DNA from: Longitalea luteola
GTDB taxonomy: Bacteria > Bacteroidota > Bacteroidia > Chitinophagales > Chitinophagaceae
Assembly (NCBI RefSeq): GCF_017356035.1
Contig: NZ_JAFIQX010000004.1
Span: forward strand, 589,215-653,214
DNA length: 64,000 nucleotides
Direction: 5' to 3'
The first letter of the stretch is position 1. Each line of letters opens with the position of its first letter. The notes under the pieces were generated by a model. The model made no database searches, had not been told where the DNA came from, and worked only from the letters and a program-made list of their open reading frames with translations. Below, piece after piece: positions 1-8,679 of the stretch. A program made the translations under genes and the position numbers.

Positions 1-99
1 CAGGCTGAGCCAACGATGGTCATTCATTTCCGCCGTATACCCAACCAAACTCTGTCTTAAGGAATTATCCGGCAGGTACAGCTCAATACCGCCGGTCAT
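1..99 (-). CDS. Possible 5' end of an unidentified gene, cut by the window edge
   Basis: On the minus strand an ATG at 97-99 opens a frame that stays open to the window edge (33 codons, starting MTGGIELYLP). An in-frame stop lies shortly upstream, so the ATG is the first usable start. No family is recognisable from so short a piece. It would be divergent from the cupin lipoprotein gene. The call rests only on an open frame and sensible spacing. Confidence 0.3.
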   Translation of the reverse strand, partial: MTGGIELYLPDNSLRQSLVGYTAEMNDHRWLSL

Positions 100-179
100 A
101 ACAGAATACGTAATTCTTGAAATTTTAGTAACTTACTTATCAGTTCTTTTAGTTATTCGTCACCTAAATATTGTTTGCT

Positions 180-659
180 ATGAAAAAGACAGCCTTTTAT
201 GCCATGGCAATGCTGTTGGTTCCATGGCTGTCCTGTACCGATAACCCGGTGCAGAACCTTGCAAATCCTCCTTCAGGTACGAAAGCCAGGATGATACTCC
301 CGCCTGTGCATGATACTGTTCTGCAAAGTGGCAGAAGGAATATTTACCTTGCCGGGCACCGCAACCAACCCGGATTCTTTATTGAACGTTATATTTTCCC
401 GCCCGGTTATAAAGGCATGCCGCATGTGCACAATTCCGACCTGCATGTTACTATACTCAGCGGTTCTGCGCATATTGTAATGGATAAGGTTTTTGATACC
501 ACCGTGAATGCCATGGCTTATGGCCCCGGAAGTTATGTGATCATCAAAGCAGATCAACCCCATTATGAATGGTTCACTGAAGAATGTACGATGCAGGTGG
601 CAGGCATAGGGCCTAATGAGACCTATTATATTCCGGAAGCTGAAACCAAGAAGCAATAA
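180..659 (+). CDS. Cupin-domain lipoprotein
   Basis: A 159-residue exported protein. The N-terminus has a lysine pair, a hydrophobic stretch and a lipobox ending WLSC, so signal peptidase II processing and membrane anchoring are expected. The rest is one small RmlC-like cupin barrel: motif 1 includes GYKGMPHVHNSDLH with the metal-type histidines, and motif 2 includes the YGPGSYV and QPHYEW segments. An in-frame TTG nine bases upstream is possible, but ATG at 180 gives a proper signal peptide. Cupins bind or convert small ligands; the substrate cannot be read from the sequence. The gene is monocistronic and convergent with bioF. Confidence 0.75.
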   Translation: MKKTAFYAMAMLLVPWLSCTDNPVQNLANPPSGTKARMILPPVHDTVLQSGRRNIYLAGHRNQPGFFIERYIFPPGYKGMPHVHNSDLHVTILSGSAHIVMDKVFDTTVNAMAYGPGSYVIIKADQPHYEWFTEECTMQVAGIGPNETYYIPEAETKKQ

Positions 660-660
660 G

Positions 661-812
661 TTGCAGGTTGCAGGTTCCAGGTCACACGGGCTGTTACCAG
701 TTCCTGGTTTCCGGTTACCAGCTTCCAATTACCGGATCATTGTTAAAATCCCAGATCGCAGCATTCAAAAAAACGATCCTTTGCAACCTGTAACATGCAA
801 CTTGTAACATAT
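661..812. repeat. Intergenic quasi-palindrome of GTTACAGG/CCGGTTACC-type words
   Basis: The gap between the convergent cupin and bioF genes is filled with near-copies of short words (GTTGCAGGTT, CCGGTTACCAG on the left; GCAACCTGTAAC, GCAACTTGTAAC on the right), which are inverted with respect to each other and could fold back. The same word family recurs near 7200, 12850, 18700, 25960, 27610 and 28450. It may act as a bidirectional terminator, but no clean U-tract is present. Confidence 0.6.
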
Positions 813-830
813 TCTTTTGACTACCGACAT

Positions 831-1934
831 TCAGGATTTCAGAATACGAACCAATAGAAGCATCTCCTCAAACGTATTGAAGGCATGCAGTACTATGCGT
901 AACCGTTCTTTTCCCGCCGGAACCGTAGGATATAAAATGGGGCGCACATCCAGCCCTGCCGCCTGCAGTGCAGCGGCTACTGCCTTAACCTGATCGTTAC
1001 CAGGGATGATCACTATTTGTATGGGTGTGTCGGAAACCAGTTTTTCCCAGGGCATCGCTGCCTGCTGAAACGTGGCGATCAGTTGTCGCAGGTGCGCTCT
1101 TTCCGCATGCATTTCGGGAAATAACGTATAGGCACAACGGATGGCAGCCACACTGGCTTCGGGCAAAGCCGTACTATAAATAAATGAGCGGGAAAAATTC
1201 ACCAGGTAATTCCGCAGTTGTTCACTGCCCAGAATAATAGCGCCATGGCAGCCTACTGCCTTGCCAAATGTATGAATGCGGGCAAAACAGGCTGCCGACA
1301 GACCCAGTTGTTGTACCAGTCCCTCCCCTTTTGCACCCACCACACCGGTGGCATGCGCTTCATCTACGATCAGGTGCGCGCCATATTGTTTACACAGGGC
1401 GCTGATAGCTGTCAGCGGCGCCATATCGCCATCCATGGAGAATACCGACTCGGTGACCACGAAAATGGTACCGGTAGCGGCCCGCAGTCTTTTTTCCAGG
1501 TCGGCCAGGTCATTATGCCGGAAGGAAAAGGATTGGGCGAAGCTCAACCGAATGCCATCGCGCAGCGAAGCATGGCTGAGAAAATCGTAGATGATGGTGT
1601 CGCCGCGCTGGGGCACACAACTCAATAGTCCCAGGTTGGCATCATATCCAGAATTAAAGATCAGTCCGGCCGCGGCGTCATGAAAGGCCGCCAGTTTTTT
1701 TTCTGTTTCTTCTACCAGTGCATAATTACCGGCCAGCAGCCGGGAGCCTGTGGAGCCATGCCGGTAGGCGGTACCGTCTTGTTCCTTCAGTTTTTTTTCG
1801 ATCAGCTGCTTTTGCACAATACCGAGGTAATCGTTCGAGCAGAAATCTGTTTTGCCATCGGGCAACCTAAGCCGGCGGAAAGCATTCTGCTGCTGCCGCT
1901 CGTTGAGTTTTTTGAGGAGGAAGTCGTCGTTCAT
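831..1934 (-). CDS. bioF: 8-amino-7-oxononanoate synthase-type PLP enzyme (BioF/KBL family)
   Basis: A 367-residue alpha-oxoamine synthase. These cytoplasmic fold-type I PLP enzymes condense an acyl-CoA/ACP with an amino acid; BioF joins pimeloyl-ACP and alanine in biotin synthesis. Visible motifs are FCSNDYLG near the N-terminus, GSTGSRLLAGN, the cofactor loop DEAHATG around residue 195, and the PLP lysine in HTFGKAVGCHGA around residue 225. The length is slightly short of the usual 380-400. No other bio genes are adjacent, so a 2-amino-3-ketobutyrate CoA ligase or related role is possible, although the N-terminus and G-S-G-R motif favour BioF. Confidence 0.75.
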   Translation of the reverse strand: MNDDFLLKKLNERQQQNAFRRLRLPDGKTDFCSNDYLGIVQKQLIEKKLKEQDGTAYRHGSTGSRLLAGNYALVEETEKKLAAFHDAAAGLIFNSGYDANLGLLSCVPQRGDTIIYDFLSHASLRDGIRLSFAQSFSFRHNDLADLEKRLRAATGTIFVVTESVFSMDGDMAPLTAISALCKQYGAHLIVDEAHATGVVGAKGEGLVQQLGLSAACFARIHTFGKAVGCHGAIILGSEQLRNYLVNFSRSFIYSTALPEASVAAIRCAYTLFPEMHAERAHLRQLIATFQQAAMPWEKLVSDTPIQIVIIPGNDQVKAVAAALQAAGLDVRPILYPTVPAGKERLRIVLHAFNTFEEMLLLVRILKS

Positions 1935-1949
1935 AATTAAAACTAGTGG

Positions 1950-2086
1950 CTAGTAGTAAATGGCTGGTAGGACTTTTATTCGAAGCTCACAATTAATCGC
2001 CTTGTTGATTTTATTCCAAAATTATCCTTTTCCGCCTGCCTTTCCCCCTACTCGCCACTCGCTATTTACTACCCGTCAGCCGAAGC
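1950..2086. repeat. Inverted word repeat in the divergent bioF-miaE gap
   Basis: The words CTAGTGGCTAGTAGTAAATGGC on the left and CGCTATTTACTACCCG on the right are imperfectly inverted (GTAGTAAATgGC against GCTATTTACTAC, 11 of 12). The region lies between divergent genes, so a purely terminator role does not explain it. Confidence 0.5.
2017..2024 (-). promoter_or_regulatory. Candidate -7 element for bioF
   Basis: Read on the minus strand the bases are TAATTTTG, matching the Bacteroidota -7 consensus TAnnTTTG. It lies about 85 bases upstream of the bioF start. No convincing -33 TTTG was found at the expected distance. Confidence 0.35.
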
Positions 2087-2123
2087 AAATATATCGTACT
2101 TACATGTTAACTTTGTGCACTTT

Positions 2124-2732
2124 ATGAGCACTACCAACGAAACAAAGAATATATTGGGGTTGCACCTGCCTACTGATCCCCGGTGGGTGAACCTGGCCGA
2201 AATGTCACTGGAACATATTCTCACCGATCATGCCTATTGTGAGCAAAAAGCGGCTACCAGCTGTATTTCGCTGATCCAGCGCTACAGCGATAAAGAAAAA
2301 CTGGTGAACGAACTGGCGCCCATTGTTACGGAAGAATGGGGTCATTTCAGACTGGTGCTGGCTGAACTGCAAAAGCGCAACCTGAAACTGGGGAAACAGC
2401 GGAAAGATGAATATGTAAACCAGTTATTACAGTTTGAAATAAAAGGCGCCACCGAAGAACAACGCCTGCTGGATAAACTATTGATCTGCGCGCTGATCGA
2501 AGCCCGCAGCTGCGAACGCTTCAAACGCCTCAGCGAAGGGCTCGATGATGAGTACCTGCGTAATTTTTACCGCCGTTTTATGGAAAGCGAAGCGGGCCAT
2601 TATCACCTGTTCATTGAACTGGCAGAAACCTATGTTGAAAAGACCAAAGTGCGCAAACGCTGGCAGGAATGGCTCGCGTATGAAGCGGAGTTAATGCAAA
2701 AACTGGAAGTGCGGGGTGATCGAATGCATTAA
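2124..2732 (+). CDS. miaE: tRNA-(ms2io6A)-hydroxylase, MiaE family
   Basis: A 202-residue all-helical ferritin-like di-iron protein. MiaE hydroxylates the isopentenyl side chain of ms2i6A37 in tRNA. The expected carboxylate/histidine ligands are visible: an early Glu in HAYCEQKAA, EEWGH around residues 70-74, a Glu in LIEARSCERF, and ESEAGHYH near residue 155. An in-frame GTG lies nine bases upstream, but ATG at 2124 fits the family N-terminus better. The gene is monocistronic, divergent from bioF and convergent with the uracil-DNA glycosylase gene. Confidence 0.85.
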   Translation: MSTTNETKNILGLHLPTDPRWVNLAEMSLEHILTDHAYCEQKAATSCISLIQRYSDKEKLVNELAPIVTEEWGHFRLVLAELQKRNLKLGKQRKDEYVNQLLQFEIKGATEEQRLLDKLLICALIEARSCERFKRLSEGLDDEYLRNFYRRFMESEAGHYHLFIELAETYVEKTKVRKRWQEWLAYEAELMQKLEVRGDRMH

Positions 2733-2734
2733 TT

Positions 2735-2825
2735 AATGTGATAATTAGATAATGTGATAATTTGATAATGAAATACAGCCGCGACGCGGCATTATCACAT
2801 TATCAAATCTGCTAATTATCACATT
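2735..2825. terminator. Nested three-stem palindrome between convergent genes
   Basis: Three concentric inverted repeats are exact. The outer arms are AATGTGATAATTAG (2735-2748) and its complement (2812-2825). The inner arms are GATAATGTGATAAT (2748-2761) and its complement (2791-2804). A GC-rich tip GCCGCGACGCGGC spans 2778-2790. The right outer arm overlaps the end of the minus-strand gene by seven bases. Position between two gene 3' ends suggests a bidirectional terminator. Confidence 0.65.
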
Positions 2826-3514
2826 GCATTTAACTTCTCGATATACAACTTAACAAAGTCATCTATCTTTTTCCTCCGATACTGCATTACCCACCGTGGA
2901 TGCGGCAACGGAATGATCTCTTTAAAGAACTGATGTTTTGCATTCAGCTTCTGAAAGATCTTGTAATTGGTGCCCTCGCCCAGGCAATAACATACCTCCC
3001 GCGTGGTAGCAATAGTTTCTAACTGCTCATTGATGCACTGTATAATATACGGTTCACTGTCTTTCAGCAACTCTTTATCATCATAATAATTCAGGTTAAC
3101 GCCATTCTTCGTAAAACCCAGCGGCGACAAAGCCGTAATTAAGAAATCGCCATAAAACGCCTGCGGGCCGCCATAAGCGTCAATCACGGCATAAATAAAA
3201 TGCGATGACAGCTCCGCTTTTTTCGGCAGGTCATTTTCGATACCCAGTACCTCTTTCAGTTTTATAGGATCGGTAAAAGGAACACCTGTTATGCCACCGC
3301 CAAAGCGCCCCGGATTGATGCCGAAAATGAATGTGCGCGGCTGTTGATCATTGTAATATTTATGATAAAACGACTCTGCCAATTGCCAGGCGGCCGCATC
3401 GGTAAATGGGTTCATGATCTCCACGCCAGCAGGTAATTTAAGCTTCGGCGCCAGATTTTTGTAAAATTTCAGGATAGCATACGATTGCGTAAGTTTTTCA
3501 GCGGCGGTCTTCAT
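2819..3514 (-). CDS. SMUG2-like uracil-DNA glycosylase (DUF4918 family)
   Basis: A 231-residue member of the uracil-DNA glycosylase superfamily. The water-activating loop is IFGINPGRFGGG at about residues 62-73, followed by VPFTDP, and the C-terminal DNA-intercalating loop is PLPHPRWVMQYRR around residue 205. The GINPG form and the C-terminal P-H-P-R-W segment are typical of the Bacteroidota SMUG2/DUF4918 group. It should remove uracil, and perhaps oxidised pyrimidines, from DNA in base excision repair. It shares its 3' region with the nested palindrome. Confidence 0.75.
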   Translation of the reverse strand: MKTAAEKLTQSYAILKFYKNLAPKLKLPAGVEIMNPFTDAAAWQLAESFYHKYYNDQQPRTFIFGINPGRFGGGITGVPFTDPIKLKEVLGIENDLPKKAELSSHFIYAVIDAYGGPQAFYGDFLITALSPLGFTKNGVNLNYYDDKELLKDSEPYIIQCINEQLETIATTREVCYCLGEGTNYKIFQKLNAKHQFFKEIIPLPHPRWVMQYRRKKIDDFVKLYIEKLNAM

Positions 3515-3565
3515 GTTCGCTTATTTGGTATTTTGGCATTTCCAAACTATATGTAAAAATAAGCT

Positions 3566-4918
3566 ATGAACCGTAGATCATTCGTCAAAAATACCGGTCT
3601 GGCTGCAGCCGGTTTCGCCATATTACCAACAGCTCAATCATTTGCTGCGCCTGAGCCTGCCGTTAAACTGGGCTTTATTGGCGTAGGCCTGCGCGGACAA
3701 AGGCACCTCGACAATGCCCTTCGGCGTAAAGATGTACAGGTAGTAGCCATTTGTGATATCGATGAACGGATGCTCGAAATGTCGGGCCAACTGTTTAAAA
3801 AAGCAGGCAAGCCAATGGCCAAGGTTTTCAAAGGCGATCCCAATGCCTGGAAAAAGCTGCTGGAATTAAAAGAACTCGACGCGGTCATCATCTCTACTCC
3901 CTGGGAATGGCATGCGCCGATGATCATTGGCAGCCTGGAAGCAGGTATAAAATATGTAGGCACCGAAGTGATGCTGGGCATTACACTGCAGGATCACTGG
4001 GACGTGGTAAAAGCAGCCGAACACCACAATGCCCAGGTTATGATGCTGGAGAACGTTTGTTACCGCCGCGATGTAATGGCCGTATTGAATATGGTGCGGC
4101 AGGGATTGTTCGGCGAGATCATTCACCTGCAGGGTGGTTACCAGCACGATCTGCGGAATGTGAAATTCAATGACGGACAAAAGCCTTATGGCGGCGGTGT
4201 TGAGTTTGGTGAAAAAGCGTTTTCTGAAGGCCGCTGGAGAACGGAACACTCTATACACCGTAACGGCGACTTATACCCCACCCACGGTATTGGCCCGGTA
4301 GCAGAAATGATCAATATAAACCGCGGCAACCGCTTTGTGTCGCTGTCTTCTTTTGCTACCAAAGCTCGCGGACTGCATGAATATATTGTGAAAAACGGCG
4401 GTGAACAACACCCGAATGCAAAAGTGGCATTCAAACTGGGTGATGTGGTAACAACCATGATCCGTTGCGCCAATGGCGAAACCATCCTCCTGCAACACGA
4501 TACCAACCTGCCCCGCCCTTATTCACTGGGCTTCCGCGTACAGGGCACAAAAGGCATCTGGATGGATGTGAACCATTCACTGTACATCGAAGGCGTGAGC
4601 AAAACCAATGATAAGTGGGAAGATGCCAAAGCCTACCTCGATCAATACGATCATCCCTTATGGAAACGCTGGGGCGCTTCTTCGGAAGGCGCCGGCCACG
4701 GGGGCATGGACTTCTTTGTATTGCACGCTTTTGTTGAATCAATAAAACGGAAGACTGTAACACCAATGGATGTGTATGATGCCGCTGCCTGGAGCGCTAT
4801 CACACCGCTGAGCGAGCGAAGCATTGAGCTGGGTAATGAAACCGTTGAGTTTCCCGACTTTACCAGCGGGCAATGGATGTTCAGGAAGAACAATTTTGCA
4901 TTGAATGACGAATACTAA
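3566..4918 (+). CDS. Tat-exported Gfo/Idh/MocA oxidoreductase, GH109-like glycosidase
   Basis: A 450-residue protein starting with a twin-arginine signal (NRRSFVK plus a hydrophobic stretch to about residue 28). A Rossmann domain follows (GFIGVGLRGQ, then AICDIDERM), then a substrate domain with YPTHGIGPVAEMININRGNRF and the C-terminal GMDFFVLHAFVESI. The Y-P-T-H-G and D/N-I-N-R-G-N-R-F segments match GH109 alpha-N-acetylgalactosaminidases, which use bound NAD(H) in a redox-assisted retaining mechanism. Periplasmic glycan breakdown is the likely role. Another Gfo/Idh/MocA sugar oxidoreductase is the main alternative. Confidence 0.75.
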   Translation: MNRRSFVKNTGLAAAGFAILPTAQSFAAPEPAVKLGFIGVGLRGQRHLDNALRRKDVQVVAICDIDERMLEMSGQLFKKAGKPMAKVFKGDPNAWKKLLELKELDAVIISTPWEWHAPMIIGSLEAGIKYVGTEVMLGITLQDHWDVVKAAEHHNAQVMMLENVCYRRDVMAVLNMVRQGLFGEIIHLQGGYQHDLRNVKFNDGQKPYGGGVEFGEKAFSEGRWRTEHSIHRNGDLYPTHGIGPVAEMININRGNRFVSLSSFATKARGLHEYIVKNGGEQHPNAKVAFKLGDVVTTMIRCANGETILLQHDTNLPRPYSLGFRVQGTKGIWMDVNHSLYIEGVSKTNDKWEDAKAYLDQYDHPLWKRWGASSEGAGHGGMDFFVLHAFVESIKRKTVTPMDVYDAAAWSAITPLSERSIELGNETVEFPDFTSGQWMFRKNNFALNDEY

Positions 4919-4932
4919 TAGATCGTTGCTTC

Positions 4933-5043
4933 AGTTTGTAGTTTGTGGTTTGTAGTTTGTGGTTGCTGCCGCGCTTTGAGGTTCGAAATTAAATTGGAAG
5001 TTCTGTATGAAGGAATAACAAACCATAAACCACAAACCATAAA
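4933..5043. repeat. Quasi-palindrome of TTTGTAG/TTTGTGG words
   Basis: The left part reiterates GTTTGTAGTTTGTGG and the right part carries ACAAACCATAAACCACAAACC. An exact 11-base inverted pair is GTTTGTGGTTT (4941-4951) against AAACCACAAAC (5027-5037). It fills the convergent gap between the GH109-like and GSCFA genes and may serve as a terminator. Confidence 0.6.
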
Positions 5044-5070
5044 CGTTTACAAGTATTCCCGTTACACTGT

Positions 5071-6075
5071 TCATTGCAGGAAGTATCTGATATCTTCATC
5101 CAAATTAAGGAACGGGTATTTTCTTTGCAGCTCCTGCGCCTTTTCGAGATGTGCTTTTAAAAATCTCTTATGCGCTTCGGTGGAAGGCTGAAAAGGTTTG
5201 TGTTTGCGGGCGATCACGATCTTCTTTATTTCTTCTGCCAGCTGCTGCGCTTTTTCATCAACAAAATGGCGCATGAATTTATCGAGCACAAATTGGGTGG
5301 CCTGGTAATTGGGATGCACCATATCGATATCATAAAAACGGTAATCGCGCAATACATCTATTACCAGTTCATAAGCCGGGAAATAATACAGCCTGTCAAA
5401 TTTATTAACGAGGTGATGCACCACTTCGATCAAACGCGCTTTACTGCGGTTATTATCAATCACCCCATCGCGTATATGCCGTACAGGACTAACAGTGAAG
5501 ATCACCTTTAGACCGGGATTGAACTGGAACAACTGGTGTAAACAGTTGTCGAGCATGGTGGTTGTTTCTTCAATGGTAAGCAGGTGTTTATTAAACCATC
5601 CTGCCGGTGTTCGGTGGTTATTGGCTACAGCTCCCCGTACAGCGCCCCGCCGGAATGAAGCTGGCACCTGCTCAGTGAGCCGGTATGAAAAAGAAGTGCC
5701 TAATGTAATGATCAGCCAGTTGGCCGTTTTTAAATAGGCATGCGCCTCCTGCTGCGAAGCGTTGATCCCCCGCAGGCATTCCTGCAGATCGGTTTTGGAA
5801 AAACGGCTATGGTGCTGCCAGCTTTGCCAAACCTCATTATAATAAAATAGTTCCTCGGTTTGATACTGCTTATTCTGAATATAAGAAACCAGGCTGCTCG
5901 CCACACTGGCGGGGTCGAACAAGATCCCGTTGGGATTTTGCAATACGCCGAATTTAAGCTCGTCGAGCTTTTCGCCAATATGCTCCGTAAAACACGAGCC
6001 CATTAACATGATATTGTCCTGGTAATTAATGGGCGTCGACAAGGTTGGAATTTGAATCGGTATCTGGAGGTCCAT
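5071..6075 (-). CDS. GSCFA domain protein
   Basis: A 334-residue protein of the GSCFA family, named for the N-terminal motif seen here as MGSCFTEHIG around residue 26. Further SGNH-hydrolase-like features are TLGTSFSYRL, SPVRHIRDG and DMVHPNYQA, the last resembling the catalytic D-x-x-H of SGNH/GDSL esterases. A cytoplasmic or cell-envelope carbohydrate esterase role is plausible, but no substrate is known for this Bacteroidota-enriched family. ATG at 6075 was chosen over a GTG six bases further upstream. Confidence 0.8.
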   Translation of the reverse strand: MDLQIPIQIPTLSTPINYQDNIMLMGSCFTEHIGEKLDELKFGVLQNPNGILFDPASVASSLVSYIQNKQYQTEELFYYNEVWQSWQHHSRFSKTDLQECLRGINASQQEAHAYLKTANWLIITLGTSFSYRLTEQVPASFRRGAVRGAVANNHRTPAGWFNKHLLTIEETTTMLDNCLHQLFQFNPGLKVIFTVSPVRHIRDGVIDNNRSKARLIEVVHHLVNKFDRLYYFPAYELVIDVLRDYRFYDIDMVHPNYQATQFVLDKFMRHFVDEKAQQLAEEIKKIVIARKHKPFQPSTEAHKRFLKAHLEKAQELQRKYPFLNLDEDIRYFLQ

Positions 6076-6306
6076 AATCACGTTTATCTGGTTAATACAT
6101 TAAGGAATAAGGTGCCATTTTTCAAAGGAAGCTGATCAACCGGTGACTATTGCATTGTAACAGGTGATGGTTATAGTGAAGGGCGATTGCTGCTGCAAAT
6201 TAAAGCAAGAGAGGATGAAAATACAAATCGTAACATAGCGGCGGGCCGTGCCACGATCTATTTACGCGTTCAGGGAAACCGGGAAACGGCGCCCTAAAGG
6301 TGAATT

Positions 6307-7179
6307 TCATAAGGTAAATATTTCGTTAGCTAAGGTAACACTTTTAGCCAGCGCTGTTTTATTTAGCCGAGGCAAATTCTCATATTGTTCTAAATATGAT
6401 ATGAGCCATTCCGTATCAATATTGCCAACCAGCGCATCATTGGCCATGGGACAGCCTCCTATGCCTTTGAGGGCGCCGTCGAACCGCCGGCAGCCGGCCT
6501 GCCAGGCCGCTTCTATTTTAGCAGCGCGGTTGTGCGGCGTACTATGCAGGTGAACGCCTATTTCATGACCTGGTAATTTGTTGATCACATAGCTGGTAAT
6601 GGTATACACCTGTTCCGGTGTTGCCAGGCCCACCGTATCGGCCAGGGAAATAATGGATACACCCAGGCCAGCGATGCGGTTTACCCAGTCGAAAACGATC
6701 TCCGCCGACCAGGGATCCCCATAGGGATTCCCAAATCCCATGGAGATATAAATGACCAGCTGCTTCCTGCTTTGTTCACAAATGCGTTGGATGTCAGTAA
6801 CCCGTTGCAGCGATTGTTCAATAGTGCTATTGGTATTTCGCAGCTGAAAGGTCTCTGATACAGAGAATGGAAATCCGAGGTAATCAATCTCGTCAAACGC
6901 AGCAGCTTCTTCGGCCCCACGCACATTGGCAATGATGGCTAATAATTTTGTTTCGGTTTTAACGGGTGAACTTTTCAGTCCTTTCAAAACAGCTGCGGTA
7001 TCGGTCAGCTGCGGTATGGCTTTGGCCGAAACAAAACTGCCAAAATCAAGTGTATGAAAGCCTGCCTGCAACAGGGCGCTCAGATACTCTATTTTTTTTT
7101 CGGTAGGAATAAATACCGGCCAGCCCTGCATGGCATCCCTTGGACACTCGATGAGATGTATTGGAGGATTCGTACTCAA
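6307..7179 (-). CDS. Hydroxymethylglutaryl-CoA lyase-like protein
   Basis: A 290-residue TIM-barrel protein of the HMGL-like/DRE-TIM group. HMG-CoA lyase splits HMG-CoA to acetoacetate and acetyl-CoA in leucine catabolism. The catalytic segment ECPRDAMQGW replaces the usual G-P-R-D-G-L-Q, metal histidines lie in GVHLHSTPHN around residue 205, and the mobile catalytic cysteine loop is GIGGCPMA near residue 237. FGSFVS matches the family's strand 2. The R-D-A-M-Q variant is common in Bacteroidota homologues. Genes for the rest of leucine degradation are not nearby. Confidence 0.8.
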   Translation of the reverse strand: MSTNPPIHLIECPRDAMQGWPVFIPTEKKIEYLSALLQAGFHTLDFGSFVSAKAIPQLTDTAAVLKGLKSSPVKTETKLLAIIANVRGAEEAAAFDEIDYLGFPFSVSETFQLRNTNSTIEQSLQRVTDIQRICEQSRKQLVIYISMGFGNPYGDPWSAEIVFDWVNRIAGLGVSIISLADTVGLATPEQVYTITSYVINKLPGHEIGVHLHSTPHNRAAKIEAAWQAGCRRFDGALKGIGGCPMANDALVGNIDTEWLISYLEQYENLPRLNKTALAKSVTLANEIFTL

Positions 7180-7200
7180 TTTATGATTTGTTATTATAGG

Positions 7201-7270
7201 TAGAAGTTACAGGTTACACGTTTCAAGTTGCAGGTTTTTCCCTGCAGCGCTGTAACCTGCCACTTGTAAC
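7201..7270. repeat. Quasi-palindrome of GGTTACA/TGTAACC words
   Basis: The exact inverted pair CAGGTTACA (7210-7218) and TGTAACCTG (7251-7259) surrounds a second fold GCAGG/CCTGC. It lies between two minus-strand genes, downstream of rlmB and upstream of the HMG-CoA-lyase-like gene. Confidence 0.55.
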
Positions 7271-7279
7271 GCTCGTTTA

Positions 7280-8053
7280 TTAACGATTGCCCATTCTGCT
7301 TTTCATAGCCTCATATAAAACAATCCCGGTAGCTACAGAAACGTTGAACGATTCAAAATTCCCGGCCATGGGGATCCTGATCTTTTCATCGCATATTTTC
7401 ATCAGGGCCGGAAATACGCCGTTCTCTTCATTGCCCATTACAATGCAACAGGGTGCTGAATAATCTACTTCATATAAGAATTTTTCGGCGGTCATTTCCG
7501 TTGCGTATACTTTTATTCCATTCAAATGCAGCGTATCAACCGCCTTCATCAGGCTGTTCACCCGGCAGATATTGATCTTTTCCAAAGCGCCCGCCGATGA
7601 TTTCATGGCTTCTTCATTCAATGCCCCTACTCCTTTATCGGGAATAATGATGGCCTGCGCGCCGCAACACACCGCACTGCGGGCAATAGCACCAATATTA
7701 CGTACATCGGTAATACCGTCCAAGATGAGGAACAGCGGCGTTTCTCCATTACCCAGCACATGATCTATCACCTGTTGCAGGTCCATATACTGAACCAGGC
7801 CCGCAATGGCTATGCAGCCCTGGTGATTGGCCCTGGTAAATGATTGCAGCTTTTCGGGCGGCACCTGTTGAATAGGAATATTGTGTTCGCGGGCCAGCTG
7901 GCGAATGGTGCCGATCGCATCGCCGCTTACATTTCGCTGAAAGAAAATCTTATCGATGGGCCGGCCCGATTGAATGGCTTCAATAATGGGCTGGCGGCCT
8001 ATGATCAGCTGCGACTTATTAACACCAGGTTTTTTTCTATGAAATCCGTCCAT
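7280..8053 (-). CDS. rlmB: 23S rRNA 2'-O-methyltransferase, RlmB/TrmH family
   Basis: A 257-residue SPOUT methyltransferase. The N-terminal L30e-like RNA-binding part has IIGRQPIIEAI and ends around residue 95. The catalytic part has ILDGITDVRNIGAIARSA (motif 1 with the conserved N and R), IVMGNEENGVF (motif 2) and the knot segment FNVSVATGIVLYE (motif 3). The expected reaction is 2'-O-methylation of G2251 in 23S rRNA using AdoMet. The start overlaps the end of the Nudix gene by 17 bases, so the two are probably co-transcribed and translationally coupled. Confidence 0.88.
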   Translation of the reverse strand: MDGFHRKKPGVNKSQLIIGRQPIIEAIQSGRPIDKIFFQRNVSGDAIGTIRQLAREHNIPIQQVPPEKLQSFTRANHQGCIAIAGLVQYMDLQQVIDHVLGNGETPLFLILDGITDVRNIGAIARSAVCCGAQAIIIPDKGVGALNEEAMKSSAGALEKINICRVNSLMKAVDTLHLNGIKVYATEMTAEKFLYEVDYSAPCCIVMGNEENGVFPALMKICDEKIRIPMAGNFESFNVSVATGIVLYEAMKSRMGNR

Positions 8054-8597
8054 CTGCCAGCATCAGTTTTACTTTTAAAATAGCGGCAACCGACATGGAG
8101 TCGGTGATCTCGCCCCGTTCCACCATTTGATAGGCTTCTTCAAAAGGGATCTTCTTCACCTGCAATTGTTCGGTTTCTTCCGGACTGGCCACCTGCTGGC
8201 TCAGTTTGCGCGCCAGGTATATGACCGCATATTCATCAGAAACAGAATTGCTCAAATGCATGCCAACAATTTCTGTCCATTCTTCAGCAACGAGGCCGGT
8301 TTCTTCCAATAATTCCCGTTTGGCCGATTCTACAGGGTCAACGCCAAAAGCGCCGCCACCTTCCGGAATTTCCCAGCTATACCGGTCAATAGTAAAGCGA
8401 TACTGGCCAACCAGGTAGGTATTCAGCTCTTCATCGAGCGGCAGGGCGCCGGTAGCTATGCTTTTGAAGTGCACCTTGCCATAGATACCTTTTCCACCCG
8501 AGGGATTGATAACATCATATTCTGTCAGTTTGATCCACGGATTCTCGTACACTTTCTTTTCCTGTAAGACCTTCCAGGGATTATGTAATTCATTCAT
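8037..8597 (-). CDS. Nudix hydrolase, ADP-ribose pyrophosphatase-like
   Basis: A 186-residue protein whose Nudix box is complete: it starts at the GGGAFGVDP segment and continues through AKRELLEETG around residues 82-103. The surrounding layout (N-terminal W-K-V-L, RFTIDRYSWEIPEGG, then EYAVIYLARKL) resembles ADP-ribose or nucleoside-diphosphate-sugar pyrophosphatases of the NudF type. It hydrolyses X-P-P-linked nucleosides with Mg2+. It is the first gene of the pair with rlmB. Confidence 0.85.
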   Translation of the reverse strand: MNELHNPWKVLQEKKVYENPWIKLTEYDVINPSGGKGIYGKVHFKSIATGALPLDEELNTYLVGQYRFTIDRYSWEIPEGGGAFGVDPVESAKRELLEETGLVAEEWTEIVGMHLSNSVSDEYAVIYLARKLSQQVASPEETEQLQVKKIPFEEAYQMVERGEITDSMSVAAILKVKLMLADGRIS

Positions 8598-8632
8598 AGG
8601 CCGAAAATATAACTTATGCTACAAAAAAAAGC

Positions 8633-8660
8633 AATGCCATCCAGTTCGAAGATGCATTGC
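8633..8660. terminator. Weak hairpin in the Nudix upstream gap
   Basis: GCAATGC and GCATTGC are inverted around a loop of about 14 bases (with slippage). It lies upstream of the Nudix start and downstream of the broken small gene, so it could terminate that minus-strand transcript. Confidence 0.35.
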
Positions 8661-8679
8661 TAAATAATATGTGTTCTGT

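Noticed and set aside
2108..2115. TAACTTTG as miaE promoter
   Set aside because: It matches the -7 consensus but lies only nine bases before the start codon, leaving almost no leader, and there is no -33 element; not listed as a feature.
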